The position numbers were made by a program, and so were the translations under genes. The notes under the pieces were generated by a model that searched no databases, was not told where the DNA came from, and worked only from the letters and a program-made list of their open reading frames with translations. This document shows positions 7,961 to 16,779 of a stretch of DNA of 64,000 nt, in pieces (within the stretch, counting starts at the first letter, position 1; each line of letters starts with the position of its first letter). Origin of the DNA: Pseudomonadota bacterium (lineage in GTDB: Archaea > Thermoplasmatota > SW-10-69-26 > JACQPN01 > JAJPHT01); contig JAJPHT010000034.1 in assembly GCA_021325135.1 (NCBI GenBank), forward strand, positions 1 through 64,000, in the 5' to 3' direction.

Positions 7961-9986
7961 CCAGGTAGGCGAGAAGCTCGCGGCGGCCCGCGACGCGGGG
8001 GCCGTAGTCGGCCTCCTCGAAGACGCCCACCAAGCGGCGAGCGACCTCGGGGTCCAGGGAGGCGCTCCGGCCGCGCAGCCATGCCTCGAACTCGCGCGGG
8101 CTCACGGGATCGGCGCTCTCGCCCACGCGGCTGGCGCGGAGGGCCAGGTAGCGCCGCTCGATCTCCTCGGCGTAGCGGACGACGCGGAGCGTGCGCGTGC
8201 GGCGCGTGACGACGCGGCCGCGGGCGTCGAGCACCTCCGCGCGCACGGGCACGTCGCCGAACGCGTCAGGCACCAGCGCATAGCGCGCGGCGAGCCCTTC
8301 CGGCTCCACGTCCTCCATGCGCACCGGCGTGCCCAGCCGCATGCGGTATCCGTCCGGCAAGGGCTCCTCCAGGAACGCGGCCAGCGTCGCGGCCTCGCCC
8401 AGCCCGACGACGCCCGCGGCCGCGTCGCGGGGCTCCTCGAAGGAGAGCGTGAGGGGCGGGCCCTCGGAGATGGTGGAGGCGAAGCGCTCGCGCAGGCGGC
8501 GCCACGCGACCCACGCCGCCAGCGGCAGCGCGAGGACGAGAAGCCACGCCCACCACGGCAGGTGCAGGAAGCCCGCGGCGGCGCTGACGGCGCCTCCGCA
8601 GACCTGGAGCGTGCCGTCGGACTCGGCGGGCATGCGCGTGCCGGTGCCGTTGTAGCGCGCGAGGAACGGCGCCGGCCCGCAGGCGGAGGCCGTGCCCGAG
8701 GTCGCGAAGCCGCCCGTGGCGTTGGTGTAGCCGCCGGCCCATCCCGCGGGGCCCTGGAACGCAATGGGGATGCCCACCAGCGCGCCCTTGTCGTCGGTGG
8801 CCTGCACGGAGACGCTCCACCCCTTGGAGAGGGGGCCGCCCGTGCTCGGCGCCAGCGCGAGGCGCGTGGGGATCATGAGGCTCCCGTTGAACGCAGGCGC
8901 CTTGCGCAGGCCGCCGCCGTGGGCGACGATGCCGAAGGGACCCGGCGTCTGGGCGCTGTCCGCGAAGAGCGTGACGTGGAAGGCGCCATCGGCGTCGACG
9001 GGGGCCGAGACGTCCGTGGAGAGCGGGCAGCCGTCGCAAGCGCGCACGAGGAGGCCGCTGAAGGTGAGGTTCACCGGCGCGTAGGCGGCGCCCGCGCGCA
9101 GGTAGACGCGGCCGTTGACCTCCAAGGGGGTCGAGCGCACCAGCTGGAGGGTGGCGCCGGGGAACGCGCCGTTGAGGGTGATCGTCTCGTCGAGCACGTC
9201 CAGCTCCCCGTCGGCGGAGGAGGGCGAGTAGTAGGGGTTGCCGCCGTACTCCGCGATGACGGTGAGCCGGCCCACCTGGGAGGGGGTGAGGTTGGCGCTG
9301 AAGCGGCCGTCGCTGTCCGTGGTGACGGTGAAGGACTGGCCCCCTGCGCTCACGCGGACGCCTTGGTTTGCGACGGGGCCGTTCACCGCGTCCAGGAGCG
9401 TGCCGTTGACGAGCACGGGCCGGCCCGCGACGGTGTGGAAGGGGCCTTCGAGGAGGATGTGCGTGCGCGACGTCACGTCCACCTCGGGGTCGCTCCACCC
9501 CTCGCCATACGCCTTGCACTGCTCGCGCAGGGGGAGCGAGTGAGCGACGACGTGGTAGTGGCTCGCCTGGAGGCTGAAGGGGAGCTTCCCCGAGAGCGTC
9601 CACTGGCCGCGCGCGTCGGAGGTGGCCGTGCCCAGGAGGCGGCCGGGCGAAGTCTTCGTCTCGTTGAGGTAGACCTCAATGCGGTCGCCCATGACGCCCT
9701 TGTCGGCGTCGTCGGGCGCGCGCACGACGCCGCCCAGCGTGTAGGGCTGGTCCTTGGCCATGCGCGTCGAGTAGACCGTCACGACGGGCGCCGTCTGGTA
9801 CGTGCGCATCGGGCCACACGCCTCGGGCGGGGGCGGCTGCGGGTTGTCGGTCCACTTCCAGAGGTGCCACACGTTGTCGCGCTTGATGTGGAGGGCCTCC
9901 ACCTGGTCGTGGACGCTCGCCACCGTGGGGGCGAGGAGCAGGGCGACCAGGCAGAGGGCAGCGAAGGCGACGAGCGGCCGCAGCAA
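7914..9986 (-). CDS. Secreted, membrane-anchored protein with Ig-like/carboxypeptidase-regulatory-like repeats
   Basis: A 690-aa protein opening with a signal peptide (LVAFAALCLVALLLAPTVAS). A long extracellular part follows with several beta-rich modules, for example TPSQVGRLTVIAEYGGNPYY and FHVTLFADSAQ, resembling Ig-like or carboxypeptidase-regulatory folds. A transmembrane helix lies near residue 480 (WWAWLLVLALPLAAWVAW), with a cytoplasmic tail of about 190 residues. The tail ends in a helical region (REFEAWLRGRSASLDPEVAR) similar in layout to DUF4129 tails found in MoxR/transglutaminase clusters. It starts with TTG, 27-33 nt after a CCCTTTTGC box. As the first gene of the MoxR operon, it may be the surface sensor or client of that machine. 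Confidence 0.75.
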   Translation of the reverse strand: MLRPLVAFAALCLVALLLAPTVASVHDQVEALHIKRDNVWHLWKWTDNPQPPPPEACGPMRTYQTAPVVTVYSTRMAKDQPYTLGGVVRAPDDADKGVMGDRIEVYLNETKTSPGRLLGTATSDARGQWTLSGKLPFSLQASHYHVVAHSLPLREQCKAYGEGWSDPEVDVTSRTHILLEGPFHTVAGRPVLVNGTLLDAVNGPVANQGVRVSAGGQSFTVTTDSDGRFSANLTPSQVGRLTVIAEYGGNPYYSPSSADGELDVLDETITLNGAFPGATLQLVRSTPLEVNGRVYLRAGAAYAPVNLTFSGLLVRACDGCPLSTDVSAPVDADGAFHVTLFADSAQTPGPFGIVAHGGGLRKAPAFNGSLMIPTRLALAPSTGGPLSKGWSVSVQATDDKGALVGIPIAFQGPAGWAGGYTNATGGFATSGTASACGPAPFLARYNGTGTRMPAESDGTLQVCGGAVSAAAGFLHLPWWAWLLVLALPLAAWVAWRRLRERFASTISEGPPLTLSFEEPRDAAAGVVGLGEAATLAAFLEEPLPDGYRMRLGTPVRMEDVEPEGLAARYALVPDAFGDVPVRAEVLDARGRVVTRRTRTLRVVRYAEEIERRYLALRASRVGESADPVSPREFEAWLRGRSASLDPEVARRLVGVFEEADYGPRVAGRRELLAYLDAESALPEVAPLASE

Positions 9987-10010
9987 ACGGGCTGCCCGTG
10001 GGCGCCACCT

Positions 10011-10019
10011 GCAAAAGGG
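10011..10019 (-). promoter_or_regulatory. TATA-like box of the MoxR operon
   Basis: On the minus strand the sequence CCCTTTTGC lies 25-33 nt before the TTG start at 9986, with no Shine-Dalgarno sequence between. This spacing matches other leaderless starts in the window and supports the TTG as the true start. Confidence 0.5.
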
Positions 10020-10088
10020 TTTGCAGTACGCTCGTCGAAGCGGCGGATCGCGACGCCCCTCGCCTGCCCGCGAGGCGCGGGGTCTTCC

Positions 10089-10769
10089 TCACCCGTGGGG
10101 GAGATCGTTGCGGATGAAGCTCCCGGGCGTCTGGTACGCCAGGTGGATGGGGTTCGCCGTCTTGCTCTCCTTCACCAGCACGGCCTCGCGGAGGTCCGCG
10201 GCCACGGCGTCGATGAAGACGCGGCGGCCCACGCGGGCGTAGTCCTGGTCCGTGACGAAGTAGACGTACTGCACGTCGGTGAGCACGTTGACGAGCTCGT
10301 TGCCCACGCCGGCGCGCGACTTGAGGAGCACCTGCTCGTCGGCCTCGGCCATGCTGGAGATGGGCAGCCTCAGCGCCAGCGCCTTGTGGGCCGCGTTGCC
10401 GGGGCTCTGCCAGGTGGTCCAGCCGAACTCGCGGGCGAGGCGCGAGCGCAGCGCGCCCGCGGCGTCCTTGTCCTCGCGGGCCTGCTCGCGGATGTGGTCG
10501 CGCAGGCGCAGCGGCTCCATGCGGACCGTCTTCTCGTCCCCCACGAGGAGGACGTCCTTGGCGTCCTTCACGTCGTCCAGGCTCGCGTAGAAGGCGACCA
10601 TGGCCAGCTCGTAGTTGTAGTCCGGCTTGGCGCGGGGCACGCGGGCCAGGACGGTCTTGCGGCCGCCCTGCGTCACCACGCGCAGCCCATACTCCCGGGG
10701 CAGCTCGGTGCGCGCCGCCGCCAGCGTGGCGGCGTCGACCGGGGGCCCATTGTCAACGAGAAACGGCAT
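10089..10769 (-). CDS. Hypothetical protein (226 aa)
   Basis: A soluble protein of mixed alpha/beta composition, without signal peptide or membrane helix. I do not recognise the family. Visible features are an N-terminal NGPPVDAATL segment, a beta-rich YGLRVVTQGGRKTVLARV, a charged helix (LRDHIREQAREDKDAAG) and a C-terminal part containing QYVYFVTDQDYARVGRRVF. The ATG at 10769 is preceded by a promoter-like AT-richer stretch. It precedes nothing on the same strand within 100 nt except the TTG-started operon beyond the TATA box. The DUF3231-like gene lies 74 nt upstream on the same strand, so the two may be cotranscribed. Confidence 0.65.
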   Translation of the reverse strand: MPFLVDNGPPVDAATLAAARTELPREYGLRVVTQGGRKTVLARVPRAKPDYNYELAMVAFYASLDDVKDAKDVLLVGDEKTVRMEPLRLRDHIREQAREDKDAAGALRSRLAREFGWTTWQSPGNAAHKALALRLPISSMAEADEQVLLKSRAGVGNELVNVLTDVQYVYFVTDQDYARVGRRVFIDAVAADLREAVLVKESKTANPIHLAYQTPGSFIRNDLPHG

Positions 10770-10843
10770 CGTGCATCCCTAGCGCCTAAGCAGAGGGATC
10801 GAGGCTTGAAGGTGCCGAATTGGAAACGGGCCCCGCGGCGGCC

Positions 10844-11377
10844 TCAGCGCGGCGCCACGCCGCTCATGGTGGGCGGGAGGATCTGGGGCACGACCCGGTA
10901 CGCCATCAGGCCTACCTTGCGCCACTGGTCGTTGGCCGCGTCGCGGGCGTTGAGGAAGTAGTCGCGCACGTCGCCGCGCACCGCCGCGATCGCGCCCGCC
11001 TGGAGCCCGGTGATGGTCGCCTGGAGCGAGAGCACGGTGTCGAGCACGATGTCCTCGTCGCGCAGGAGGACGGCGGTGGTCTTGGGGACGTTGGCGATGC
11101 GGTCCTGGGCGCGCAGGTCCAGGAAGGGGATGCCGGCCTTCTCGAGGATGCGGCGCGGCTTCTCCAGGTTGGGGAGGAGGAAGTCGTCGCGCAGGTCGTC
11201 GAGCACGCGCCTCACGTCCTCCGACTGGGCCTGCGCGGCGTAGAGCGCCGTCTTCACGAGGCCCAGCTGCATCGCGTTGTAGGCCTGCTGGAGGGTGGTG
11301 ATCTCGGCGCTGTTGAGGCGCGTGTCGTCGCCGGCGAGCTTCTCGATGGTTCCCTGGACCTTGTCGATCATCGTCAT
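10844..11377 (-). CDS. DUF3231-like four-helix protein
   Basis: A 177-aa, largely helical protein. Its N-terminal LNSAEITTLQQAYNAMQLGL, its LEKAGIPFLDL turn and the C-terminal GDVRDYFLNARD resemble the DUF3231 family of ferritin-like/coat-F-like proteins, which have no settled function. The start at 11377 (MTMIDKVQG) is supported by an AAGGAGG Shine-Dalgarno motif 8 nt upstream, one of the few clear ones in the window. The reading frame extends 13 codons further, but without support. Another ATG lies two codons downstream. Confidence 0.65.
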   Translation of the reverse strand: MTMIDKVQGTIEKLAGDDTRLNSAEITTLQQAYNAMQLGLVKTALYAAQAQSEDVRRVLDDLRDDFLLPNLEKPRRILEKAGIPFLDLRAQDRIANVPKTTAVLLRDEDIVLDTVLSLQATITGLQAGAIAAVRGDVRDYFLNARDAANDQWRKVGLMAYRVVPQILPPTMSGVAPR

Positions 11378-11472
11378 CGTGGGCCCTCCTTGTGGGCCCG
11401 CCTGGACCGGGCGCAAGGGGGATATCGCTGTCGCCTACGCGGCGCGCGCGGGGCTCGGCTGCCCCTTCGGAC

Positions 11473-13116
11473 CTAGACGCCGTTGCTCCCCATGTTCTCG
11501 GGGATGTGGCGCGAGTCGACGAGGTCGCTTCTCGCGTAGAGCTGCGCGGTCATGACGCCGCCGTTCCAGTACGACTGCTTGAACTCGCCCACCTTGAGGT
11601 AGTCGGGGCCGTAGTCCTCGTTGTACTTCAGCGTCAGGATGAACGCGGGGTGCTTCCCCTCCAGGCAGGTGGGCGGCAGGGGCGAGGCGGGCTTCGTGCA
11701 GCCGTAGACGGTGATCTGCTCGGGGTGCGTGAGGTACGCGTAGAAGGCGTACTTGATCGTCCCGCCGTCGACGCCCACCTCGTCGCCGGGGCGCAGGTAC
11801 GCGTCCATGGCCTCGGCGGCGTGCAGGTCGCTGAACTTCACGGGCGAGAGGAGCACCGCGCCGCACGCCGCGAAGAGGGAGAGGAGCAGGAGCGCGTAGC
11901 GGAAGCGCGTGGAGGCGCGGCGCAGGTCCGCCTCGCGCAGCAGGAGCCAGCCCAGCGGCAGCAGGCCGATGACCGTGTAGCGGTGGTTGTCGAACCAGTA
12001 GAGGCTGCTCTTCTCGAAGGTCCAGAACATGGACGCGATGACCCAGCCCGTGACCCACACGAGGAAGACCGAGAGCCAGAGCGCGCTGGTCTCCTCCTCG
12101 CGGATCCTCTTGGTGGCGGCCCACGACTCGGGGAGGAAGGGGAGGACGTACCAGAGGAGGAAGACGCCGAAGAAGGGGATCTTCGCCAGGAGCGCCGTGC
12201 GCCACAGGTCGGGGTGGTCCAGCGCGTAGCCCTGCACGTAGCGCACGTAGCTGCTGGTCTCCCAGTTGGGCACCGTCGCGACGAGGGTCCTCCCGAAGAC
12301 GTGGAGCGTCTGCGTCTGCCAGCCGAACAGGAGGACGTTGCGCACGGCCCACGCGCCCGCGACGGAGAGGAAGATGGCGATGGCGGCCATGTACCAGACG
12401 TTGGTGAACAGCCTCCAGCGCCGGTAGTAGAAGCGCCACAGGAAGCCGCCCGCGCCCGCGATCACGAAGAAGTAGCCGACGCTGCTCTTGGAGAGGTACG
12501 CGAGCCCCGCGAAGAGGCCGGCCCACACGATGAAGCGGTCGTCCTTCAGCGAGCGCACGATGGCCCACATGGTGAGGGCGAAGAAGAGGAGCACCATGTT
12601 CTCGCTGAAGCCCGTGCCCGTGACCCACACCAGGTGCGGCTCCACGGCGAGGAGGCCCGTGGCCAGCGCCGCGACGCTCCGCCCGTAGAGGTCGCGCGAG
12701 CAGAGATAGCACACCAGGAGGGCGCCCAGCGACATGAGGAGCGCCGCGAGCTTCGCCTGCCAGAGGCCGAACCCCACGACGCTGAAGACGAGGCCCAGAT
12801 AGAGCGGATACGCGGGCGGGTAGTGGTTGCTGAACTGCGGCGCCGTGGGGCCCCACGTGGTGACGTCGCCGTAGGGCATGAGGAACTGGTGGTGGAGCAT
12901 CCACGCGTGGCCCATGGCGACGTAGGTGTCGCCGTCGCTGCGGAAGTCCATGAAGAAGGGCGCGGCGAGGCGCAGCACGACGCCCGCGGCGAGGGCCGCC
13001 AGGCCGATGCGCTCCACGGGGTACGCCTCCAACGCGGCCACGAGGCGCGCCCACCACCGGGCCAGCGCGCCGGGCGTCTGCGTCGGCGCGGGCGCGTCCG
13101 CCGCCGGGAAGGCCAT
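11473..13116 (-). CDS. GT-C type membrane glycosyltransferase (ArnT/PMT-like)
   Basis: A 547-aa protein with about eleven hydrophobic helices and a C-terminal soluble domain of about 130 residues. The first periplasmic loop carries the acidic pair expected in lipid-phosphosugar-dependent GT-C enzymes (FMDFRSDGDTYVAMGHAW, about residues 55-72) and a NHYPPAYPLYLG motif. GFSENMVLLFFAL and SKSSVGYFF are typical of the GT39/GT83-like fold. It probably transfers a sugar from a polyprenyl-phosphate donor to an envelope glycan or protein. A TTAAGGG box on the opposite strand sense (13141-13147) lies about 28 nt before the ATG. Confidence 0.8.
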   Translation of the reverse strand: MAFPAADAPAPTQTPGALARWWARLVAALEAYPVERIGLAALAAGVVLRLAAPFFMDFRSDGDTYVAMGHAWMLHHQFLMPYGDVTTWGPTAPQFSNHYPPAYPLYLGLVFSVVGFGLWQAKLAALLMSLGALLVCYLCSRDLYGRSVAALATGLLAVEPHLVWVTGTGFSENMVLLFFALTMWAIVRSLKDDRFIVWAGLFAGLAYLSKSSVGYFFVIAGAGGFLWRFYYRRWRLFTNVWYMAAIAIFLSVAGAWAVRNVLLFGWQTQTLHVFGRTLVATVPNWETSSYVRYVQGYALDHPDLWRTALLAKIPFFGVFLLWYVLPFLPESWAATKRIREEETSALWLSVFLVWVTGWVIASMFWTFEKSSLYWFDNHRYTVIGLLPLGWLLLREADLRRASTRFRYALLLLSLFAACGAVLLSPVKFSDLHAAEAMDAYLRPGDEVGVDGGTIKYAFYAYLTHPEQITVYGCTKPASPLPPTCLEGKHPAFILTLKYNEDYGPDYLKVGEFKQSYWNGGVMTAQLYARSDLVDSRHIPENMGSNGV

Positions 13117-13135
13117 GCGCGGGCGACGAGGAGGC

Positions 13136-13185
13136 CTTCCTTAAGGGTTTCTTCCAGCGGCGGCCTTGCAATGCTACTTCCGTGG
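13136..13185. promoter_or_regulatory. Divergent promoter region between the GT-C gene and the HDAC-like gene
   Basis: The minus strand carries AAACCCTTAA (13141-13150), ending about 25 nt before the ATG at 13116. The plus strand carries GCTACTTCC (13173-13181), about 28 nt before the GTG at 13205. Both distances fit leaderless archaeal promoters. No operator is evident. Confidence 0.45.
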
Positions 13186-13204
13186 CGGGCTCGCTCCCCT
13201 CCGC

Positions 13205-14194
13205 GTGGCGTTGCGCGTCTACCACCACCCCGAGTGCACGCAGCACGAGCCGCCCGAGCCCGGCCACGTGGAGCGCCCGGATCGCCTCCGCGCCGCCATG
13301 GACGCCCTGGAGGGCGGCCCCTTCTCCTTCCTCTCGGCGGAGCCCGCCGCGCGCCCCGACCTCCTGGGCGTGCACACCGAGGAGCACGTGCGCCGCGTCG
13401 AGGAGGCGTGCCGCAAGGCCGCGTGGCTCGACGCCGACACCTACACCGGCCCGCACTCGTGGGGCGCCGCGCTGCGCGCCGCGGGGCTGGCCCTCGCCGC
13501 CGCGCGCGCCGCGGAGGAGGGGCACGCCGCCTTCGCGCTGCCGCGCCCGCCCGGCCACCACGCGACGCGCGAGCGCGCCATGGGCTTCTGCCTCTTCAAC
13601 AACGTCGCCATCGCCGCGCACGACCTCACCACGCGCGGGCGCCGCGTCGCCGTCGTGGACTTGGACGTGCACCACGGGAACGGCACGCAGGACGTCTTCT
13701 ACGAGCGCGCCGACGTGCTCTACGTCTCGATGCACGGCTGGCCGCTCTACCCGGGCACGGGCGCGGTGGAGGAGCGCGGCGCCGGGAAGGGCATCGGCCG
13801 CACGCTGAACCTGCCCGTGCCCGCCAACACGGGGCACGAAGGGTGGCTGGAGGTGATGGACGCGGCGGTCGTCCCCAAGGTGCGCGACTTCGCGCCGGAC
13901 GTCATCCTCGTGAGCGCGGGCTTCGACGCCCACAAGAACGACCCCATCGGCAACTGCCTCCTCGTGGGGCAGACCTTCTACGAGTGCGCTCGGCGCCTCC
14001 GCGCCGTGCAGCCCCGCATCGCGGCCGTCCTCGAAGGGGGCTACGACCTCGAAGGCCTCGGCGCAGGCGTCGCGGCGACCGCCTCCGCGCTGGCGGGCAT
14101 CGACTGCCCGGTGCAAGAGGAGATCCCCGCGGGCGTCCGGCCCTGGAAGGAGCTTGAGCCGCGCGTGCGGGCGGCGCACCCGGACCTGGCGTGA
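13205..14194 (+). CDS. Histone deacetylase-fold (AcuC/APAH-like) amidohydrolase
   Basis: A 329-aa zinc-dependent deacetylase-family protein. The catalytic signature is complete: PPGHHATRERAMGFC with the His pair at 118-119, DLDVHHGNGTQDVFY holding the zinc Asp and His, SAGFDAHKNDP with the second zinc Asp, and EGGYDLEGLG at the end. Family members hydrolyse acetyl-lysine in proteins or acetylated polyamines; which applies here is unknown. I start at GTG (MALRVYHHPECTQHEP), which matches family N-termini and sits about 28 nt from a promoter-like box. It is followed 30 nt later by a CoA-transferase gene on the same strand. Confidence 0.9.
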   Translation: MALRVYHHPECTQHEPPEPGHVERPDRLRAAMDALEGGPFSFLSAEPAARPDLLGVHTEEHVRRVEEACRKAAWLDADTYTGPHSWGAALRAAGLALAAARAAEEGHAAFALPRPPGHHATRERAMGFCLFNNVAIAAHDLTTRGRRVAVVDLDVHHGNGTQDVFYERADVLYVSMHGWPLYPGTGAVEERGAGKGIGRTLNLPVPANTGHEGWLEVMDAAVVPKVRDFAPDVILVSAGFDAHKNDPIGNCLLVGQTFYECARRLRAVQPRIAAVLEGGYDLEGLGAGVAATASALAGIDCPVQEEIPAGVRPWKELEPRVRAAHPDLA

Positions 14195-14224
14195 CCCGGC
14201 ACAAACTCCATCCCGCCCCACGCG

Positions 14225-15346
14225 ATGCGACGCACCGTGACCTTCCGCCCGCTCGAAGGCGTCCGCGTCCTGGACCTCACGCGCCTGCTGCCGGGGCCGT
14301 TCCTCTCGCAGGCGCTCGCCGACCTGGGCGCCGACGTCGTGAAGGTGGAGGAGCCGGAGGCGGGCGACCCCGCGCGCTGGATGCCTCCGGAGGTCGACGG
14401 CGTGGGGTTCGGCTTCGCGGCGGTGAACCGCGGCAAGAGGAGCCTCGCGCTGAACCTCAAGGCGGAGGGCGCGGCGGAGGCGGTGCTGCGCATGCTGCCG
14501 CGCTTCGACGTGCTGCTGGAGTCGTTCCGCCCCGGCGTCCTGGCGCGCCTGGGCCTTCCGGACCACGCCCTCGCGCAGGCGAACCCGCGCCTCGTGCGCG
14601 CGAGCCTCGTGGGCTACGGCCCCGGCCCGCTGCGCGACGCCCCCGGGCACGACCTCAACTACGAGGCGGTCGCGGGCGTGCTCGCGCTCCAGGGCGACCG
14701 CCGCGGGCCCGTCGCGAGCGCCGTGCCGGTGGGCGACATGGCCGGCTCGCTCTACGGCCTCGCGGGAGTCCTGGGCGCCCTCTTCGAGCGCGAGCGCACC
14801 GGCAAGGGGCGCCACGTCGAGGTCGCCTTGGCCGACGCCGCGCTGGCGTTCAACGCGCTCAACCTCCACCGCGAGCTGCCCCCGCGCGGCGAGGACGAGC
14901 TCACCGGCGGCGTCCCGGGCTATCGCCTCTACCGCTGCCGCGACGGGCGCTTCCTCGCGCTGGCCGCCCTGGAGCCGCGCTTCTGGTCCCTTTTCTGCGA
15001 GGCCGTCGCGAAGCCCGACCTCCTCCCGCTGCACCGGGAGCGCGCGCGGGGCGCCCACCTGGAGGTGGAGGCGCTGCTCGCCTCGCGCCCCCTCTCCGAG
15101 TGGGTGGACCTCCTGGGCAAGGCCGGCGTCCCCGCGACGCCCGTCCTGGAGCCCGCCGAGGCCTTGGCCCTCTTCCCGCGTTACGAAGGCGCCCCCGGCC
15201 CCGGCTCGCCCCTCACCCACCGCCCCGCCCGCGGCAAGCCCCCCGCCCTGGGCGAGCACACCGACGAGGTCCTCCAGGACGCGGGCTTCTCCGCCGCGGA
15301 GATCGACGCGCTGCGCGCCTCCGGGGCCTTGCCTGCCAAGGGGTAA
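14225..15346 (+). CDS. Type III CoA transferase family (CaiB/BaiF, alpha-methylacyl-CoA racemase-like)
   Basis: A 373-aa enzyme. The N-terminal PLEGVRVLDLTRLLPGPF, DLGADVVKVEEPEAGDPAR and the mid-protein GHDLNYEAVAGVLAL with the catalytic Asp place it closest to alpha-methylacyl-CoA racemases within family III. VGDMAGSLYGLAGVLGALFER and the GRHVEVALADAALAF stretch are also typical. It probably epimerises branched-chain acyl-CoA, or moves CoA between acids. This fits the beta-oxidation fusion and methylmalonyl-CoA mutase elsewhere in the window. An alternative GTG start lies four codons downstream. Confidence 0.88.
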   Translation: MRRTVTFRPLEGVRVLDLTRLLPGPFLSQALADLGADVVKVEEPEAGDPARWMPPEVDGVGFGFAAVNRGKRSLALNLKAEGAAEAVLRMLPRFDVLLESFRPGVLARLGLPDHALAQANPRLVRASLVGYGPGPLRDAPGHDLNYEAVAGVLALQGDRRGPVASAVPVGDMAGSLYGLAGVLGALFERERTGKGRHVEVALADAALAFNALNLHRELPPRGEDELTGGVPGYRLYRCRDGRFLALAALEPRFWSLFCEAVAKPDLLPLHRERARGAHLEVEALLASRPLSEWVDLLGKAGVPATPVLEPAEALALFPRYEGAPGPGSPLTHRPARGKPPALGEHTDEVLQDAGFSAAEIDALRASGALPAKG

Positions 15347-15506
15347 GCCCCTCCTTCGGAGCCCAAGCAGAGGGGAGCCCCTGCGTCTGAGGGCCCACGC
15401 CCCGCGACGAGGAGATGCCCACCTGCGCGGCTCGCGGAGATGATCGCCTTCGTGCCGCACGATCATCAAGTCCAAGGGATCCCCGCCGAAGGCGAGCCGC
15501 GGTGCG

Positions 15507-15525
15507 GTGGGGCCGGAGGCCCCAC
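15507..15525. other. GC-rich hairpin in the gap before the signal peptidase genes
   Basis: A perfect 8-bp stem with a 3-nt loop (arms 15507-15514 and 15518-15525) lies in the 235-nt gap 15347-15581. The rest of that gap shows no open reading frame with coding character and no RNA gene that I can recognise. The hairpin may end the CoA-transferase transcript. The following CTTTTC box (about 15549-15554) is the likely promoter of the next gene. Confidence 0.4.
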
Positions 15526-15581
15526 GTCGCCGGGGTCGGGCGCGAAAGCCTTTTCAGCGGACGCCCCGTCCCCGGCCTCGG

Positions 15582-16769
15582 ATGGCCAAGCTTTCCCCCG
15601 CCGTCCGCGACACGCTCGTTCTGGTCGCGGTCTTCGCCGTTCTGCTGGGCGGTCTCTACGCGTACACGGGCACGTGGCCCCCCGCCGTCATCGTGGAGAG
15701 CGGGAGCATGATGCACGCGGACTCGGAGGTCACCTACGGCCGCATCGGCACCATCGACCCCGGCGACCTGGTGCTCGTCAAGAACGTGAAGGGTCCCGAC
15801 GACGTCCTCACGCAGATGGAGGCGGGGCGCACGCACTACGGAAAGTCGGGCGACGTCATCGTCTACTTCCCGGCCAACGACCGCACGCACACGCCCATCA
15901 TCCACCGCGCCGTGGCCTACGTGGTGGTGGACAACTCCAGCGGCTCCAACCAGTATTACGTCCGCTGGGCGGACAACACGGACTGCGTGGGCGGCGCGGT
16001 GAAGGTCGCCAACAAGGCGTTCGACGGCGGCGCGTCGCACTCCTGGTGCGTCTACGACTCCAAGGGCGTCTACATCCCCGACGTCCCCGTCGCGAGCTTC
16101 GCCTCGACGCCGCAGAACCCGCGCCCCTACGTCCCGGCGCGCACGGGCTTCCTCACCAAGGGCGACAACCCCACCACCAACACGCAGACGGACCAGCTCT
16201 CGGGCCTCTCCCACGACGAGCACGGCGCGTCGAGCCCCGTGCAGATGGCGTGGATCGAGGGCAAGGCGCGCGGCGAGCTTCCCTGGCTGGGCCTCATCAA
16301 GCTCAGCCTCGCGGGCCACCCCAACGAGGCCTCGCCCCCCAAGGCGTGGGTGAAGATCGGCAGCGCCTTCGCGCCCAAGGACCTCTGGGTCATGCTGGGC
16401 CTCTCGCTCTTCGTCCTCGTGGGCGTGCCGCTCCTCTACGACGGCTACAAGGCGATCCAGACGCGCCGCGGCAAGGCGGGCGCCCCGGGCGCCCCCGTCG
16501 AGGTCACCGGCAGCGGCACGGGCCCTTCGGACATCCAGCTGAGTTGGAAGCCCCCCACGACGGGCGCGCCGCCCGCGAGCTATCACGTCTACCGCGGCGC
16601 CAACCGCGTGGGCACGACGCAGGAGCCCCGCTTCACCGAGTCGGGCCTTCAGCCCGGCGTCAGCTACCTCTACGCGGTGAGCGCCGTCGACGCGAAGGGC
16701 GTCGAGGGCCCGCGCAGCCCGCTGGTCAGCGTCGCCACCGCGCCCCCCGCGCCCGCCACGGGCGGCTGA
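15582..16769 (+). CDS. Signal peptidase I with C-terminal fibronectin type III domain
   Basis: A 395-aa membrane-anchored type I signal peptidase of the archaeal/ER kind. After the N-terminal anchor helix (about 10-28) come the catalytic Ser42 (VESGSMMH), a His in TPIIHRAVAYVV, and the Asp of LTKGDNPTTN, giving the Ser/His/Asp set rather than the bacterial Ser/Lys dyad. A second transmembrane helix lies near residues 265-285 (LWVMLGLSLFVLVGVPLL). The last 90 residues form a fibronectin III-like domain (IQLSWKPPTTGAPPASYHVY). By topology the FnIII domain may lie on the cytoplasmic side. The fusion is unusual. The start fits a CTTTTC box about 30 nt upstream. A paralogue follows after 10 nt. 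Confidence 0.9.
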   Translation: MAKLSPAVRDTLVLVAVFAVLLGGLYAYTGTWPPAVIVESGSMMHADSEVTYGRIGTIDPGDLVLVKNVKGPDDVLTQMEAGRTHYGKSGDVIVYFPANDRTHTPIIHRAVAYVVVDNSSGSNQYYVRWADNTDCVGGAVKVANKAFDGGASHSWCVYDSKGVYIPDVPVASFASTPQNPRPYVPARTGFLTKGDNPTTNTQTDQLSGLSHDEHGASSPVQMAWIEGKARGELPWLGLIKLSLAGHPNEASPPKAWVKIGSAFAPKDLWVMLGLSLFVLVGVPLLYDGYKAIQTRRGKAGAPGAPVEVTGSGTGPSDIQLSWKPPTTGAPPASYHVYRGANRVGTTQEPRFTESGLQPGVSYLYAVSAVDAKGVEGPRSPLVSVATAPPAPATGG

Positions 16770-16779
16770 GGAGCGGAGG

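Noticed and set aside
11435..15475. Very long open frame on the minus strand (1346 codons) across the GT-C, HDAC and CoA-transferase genes
   Set aside because: It is antisense or out of frame to three well-recognised genes, and its composition is Arg/Gly/Ala/His-rich without domains; high G+C removes stop codons.
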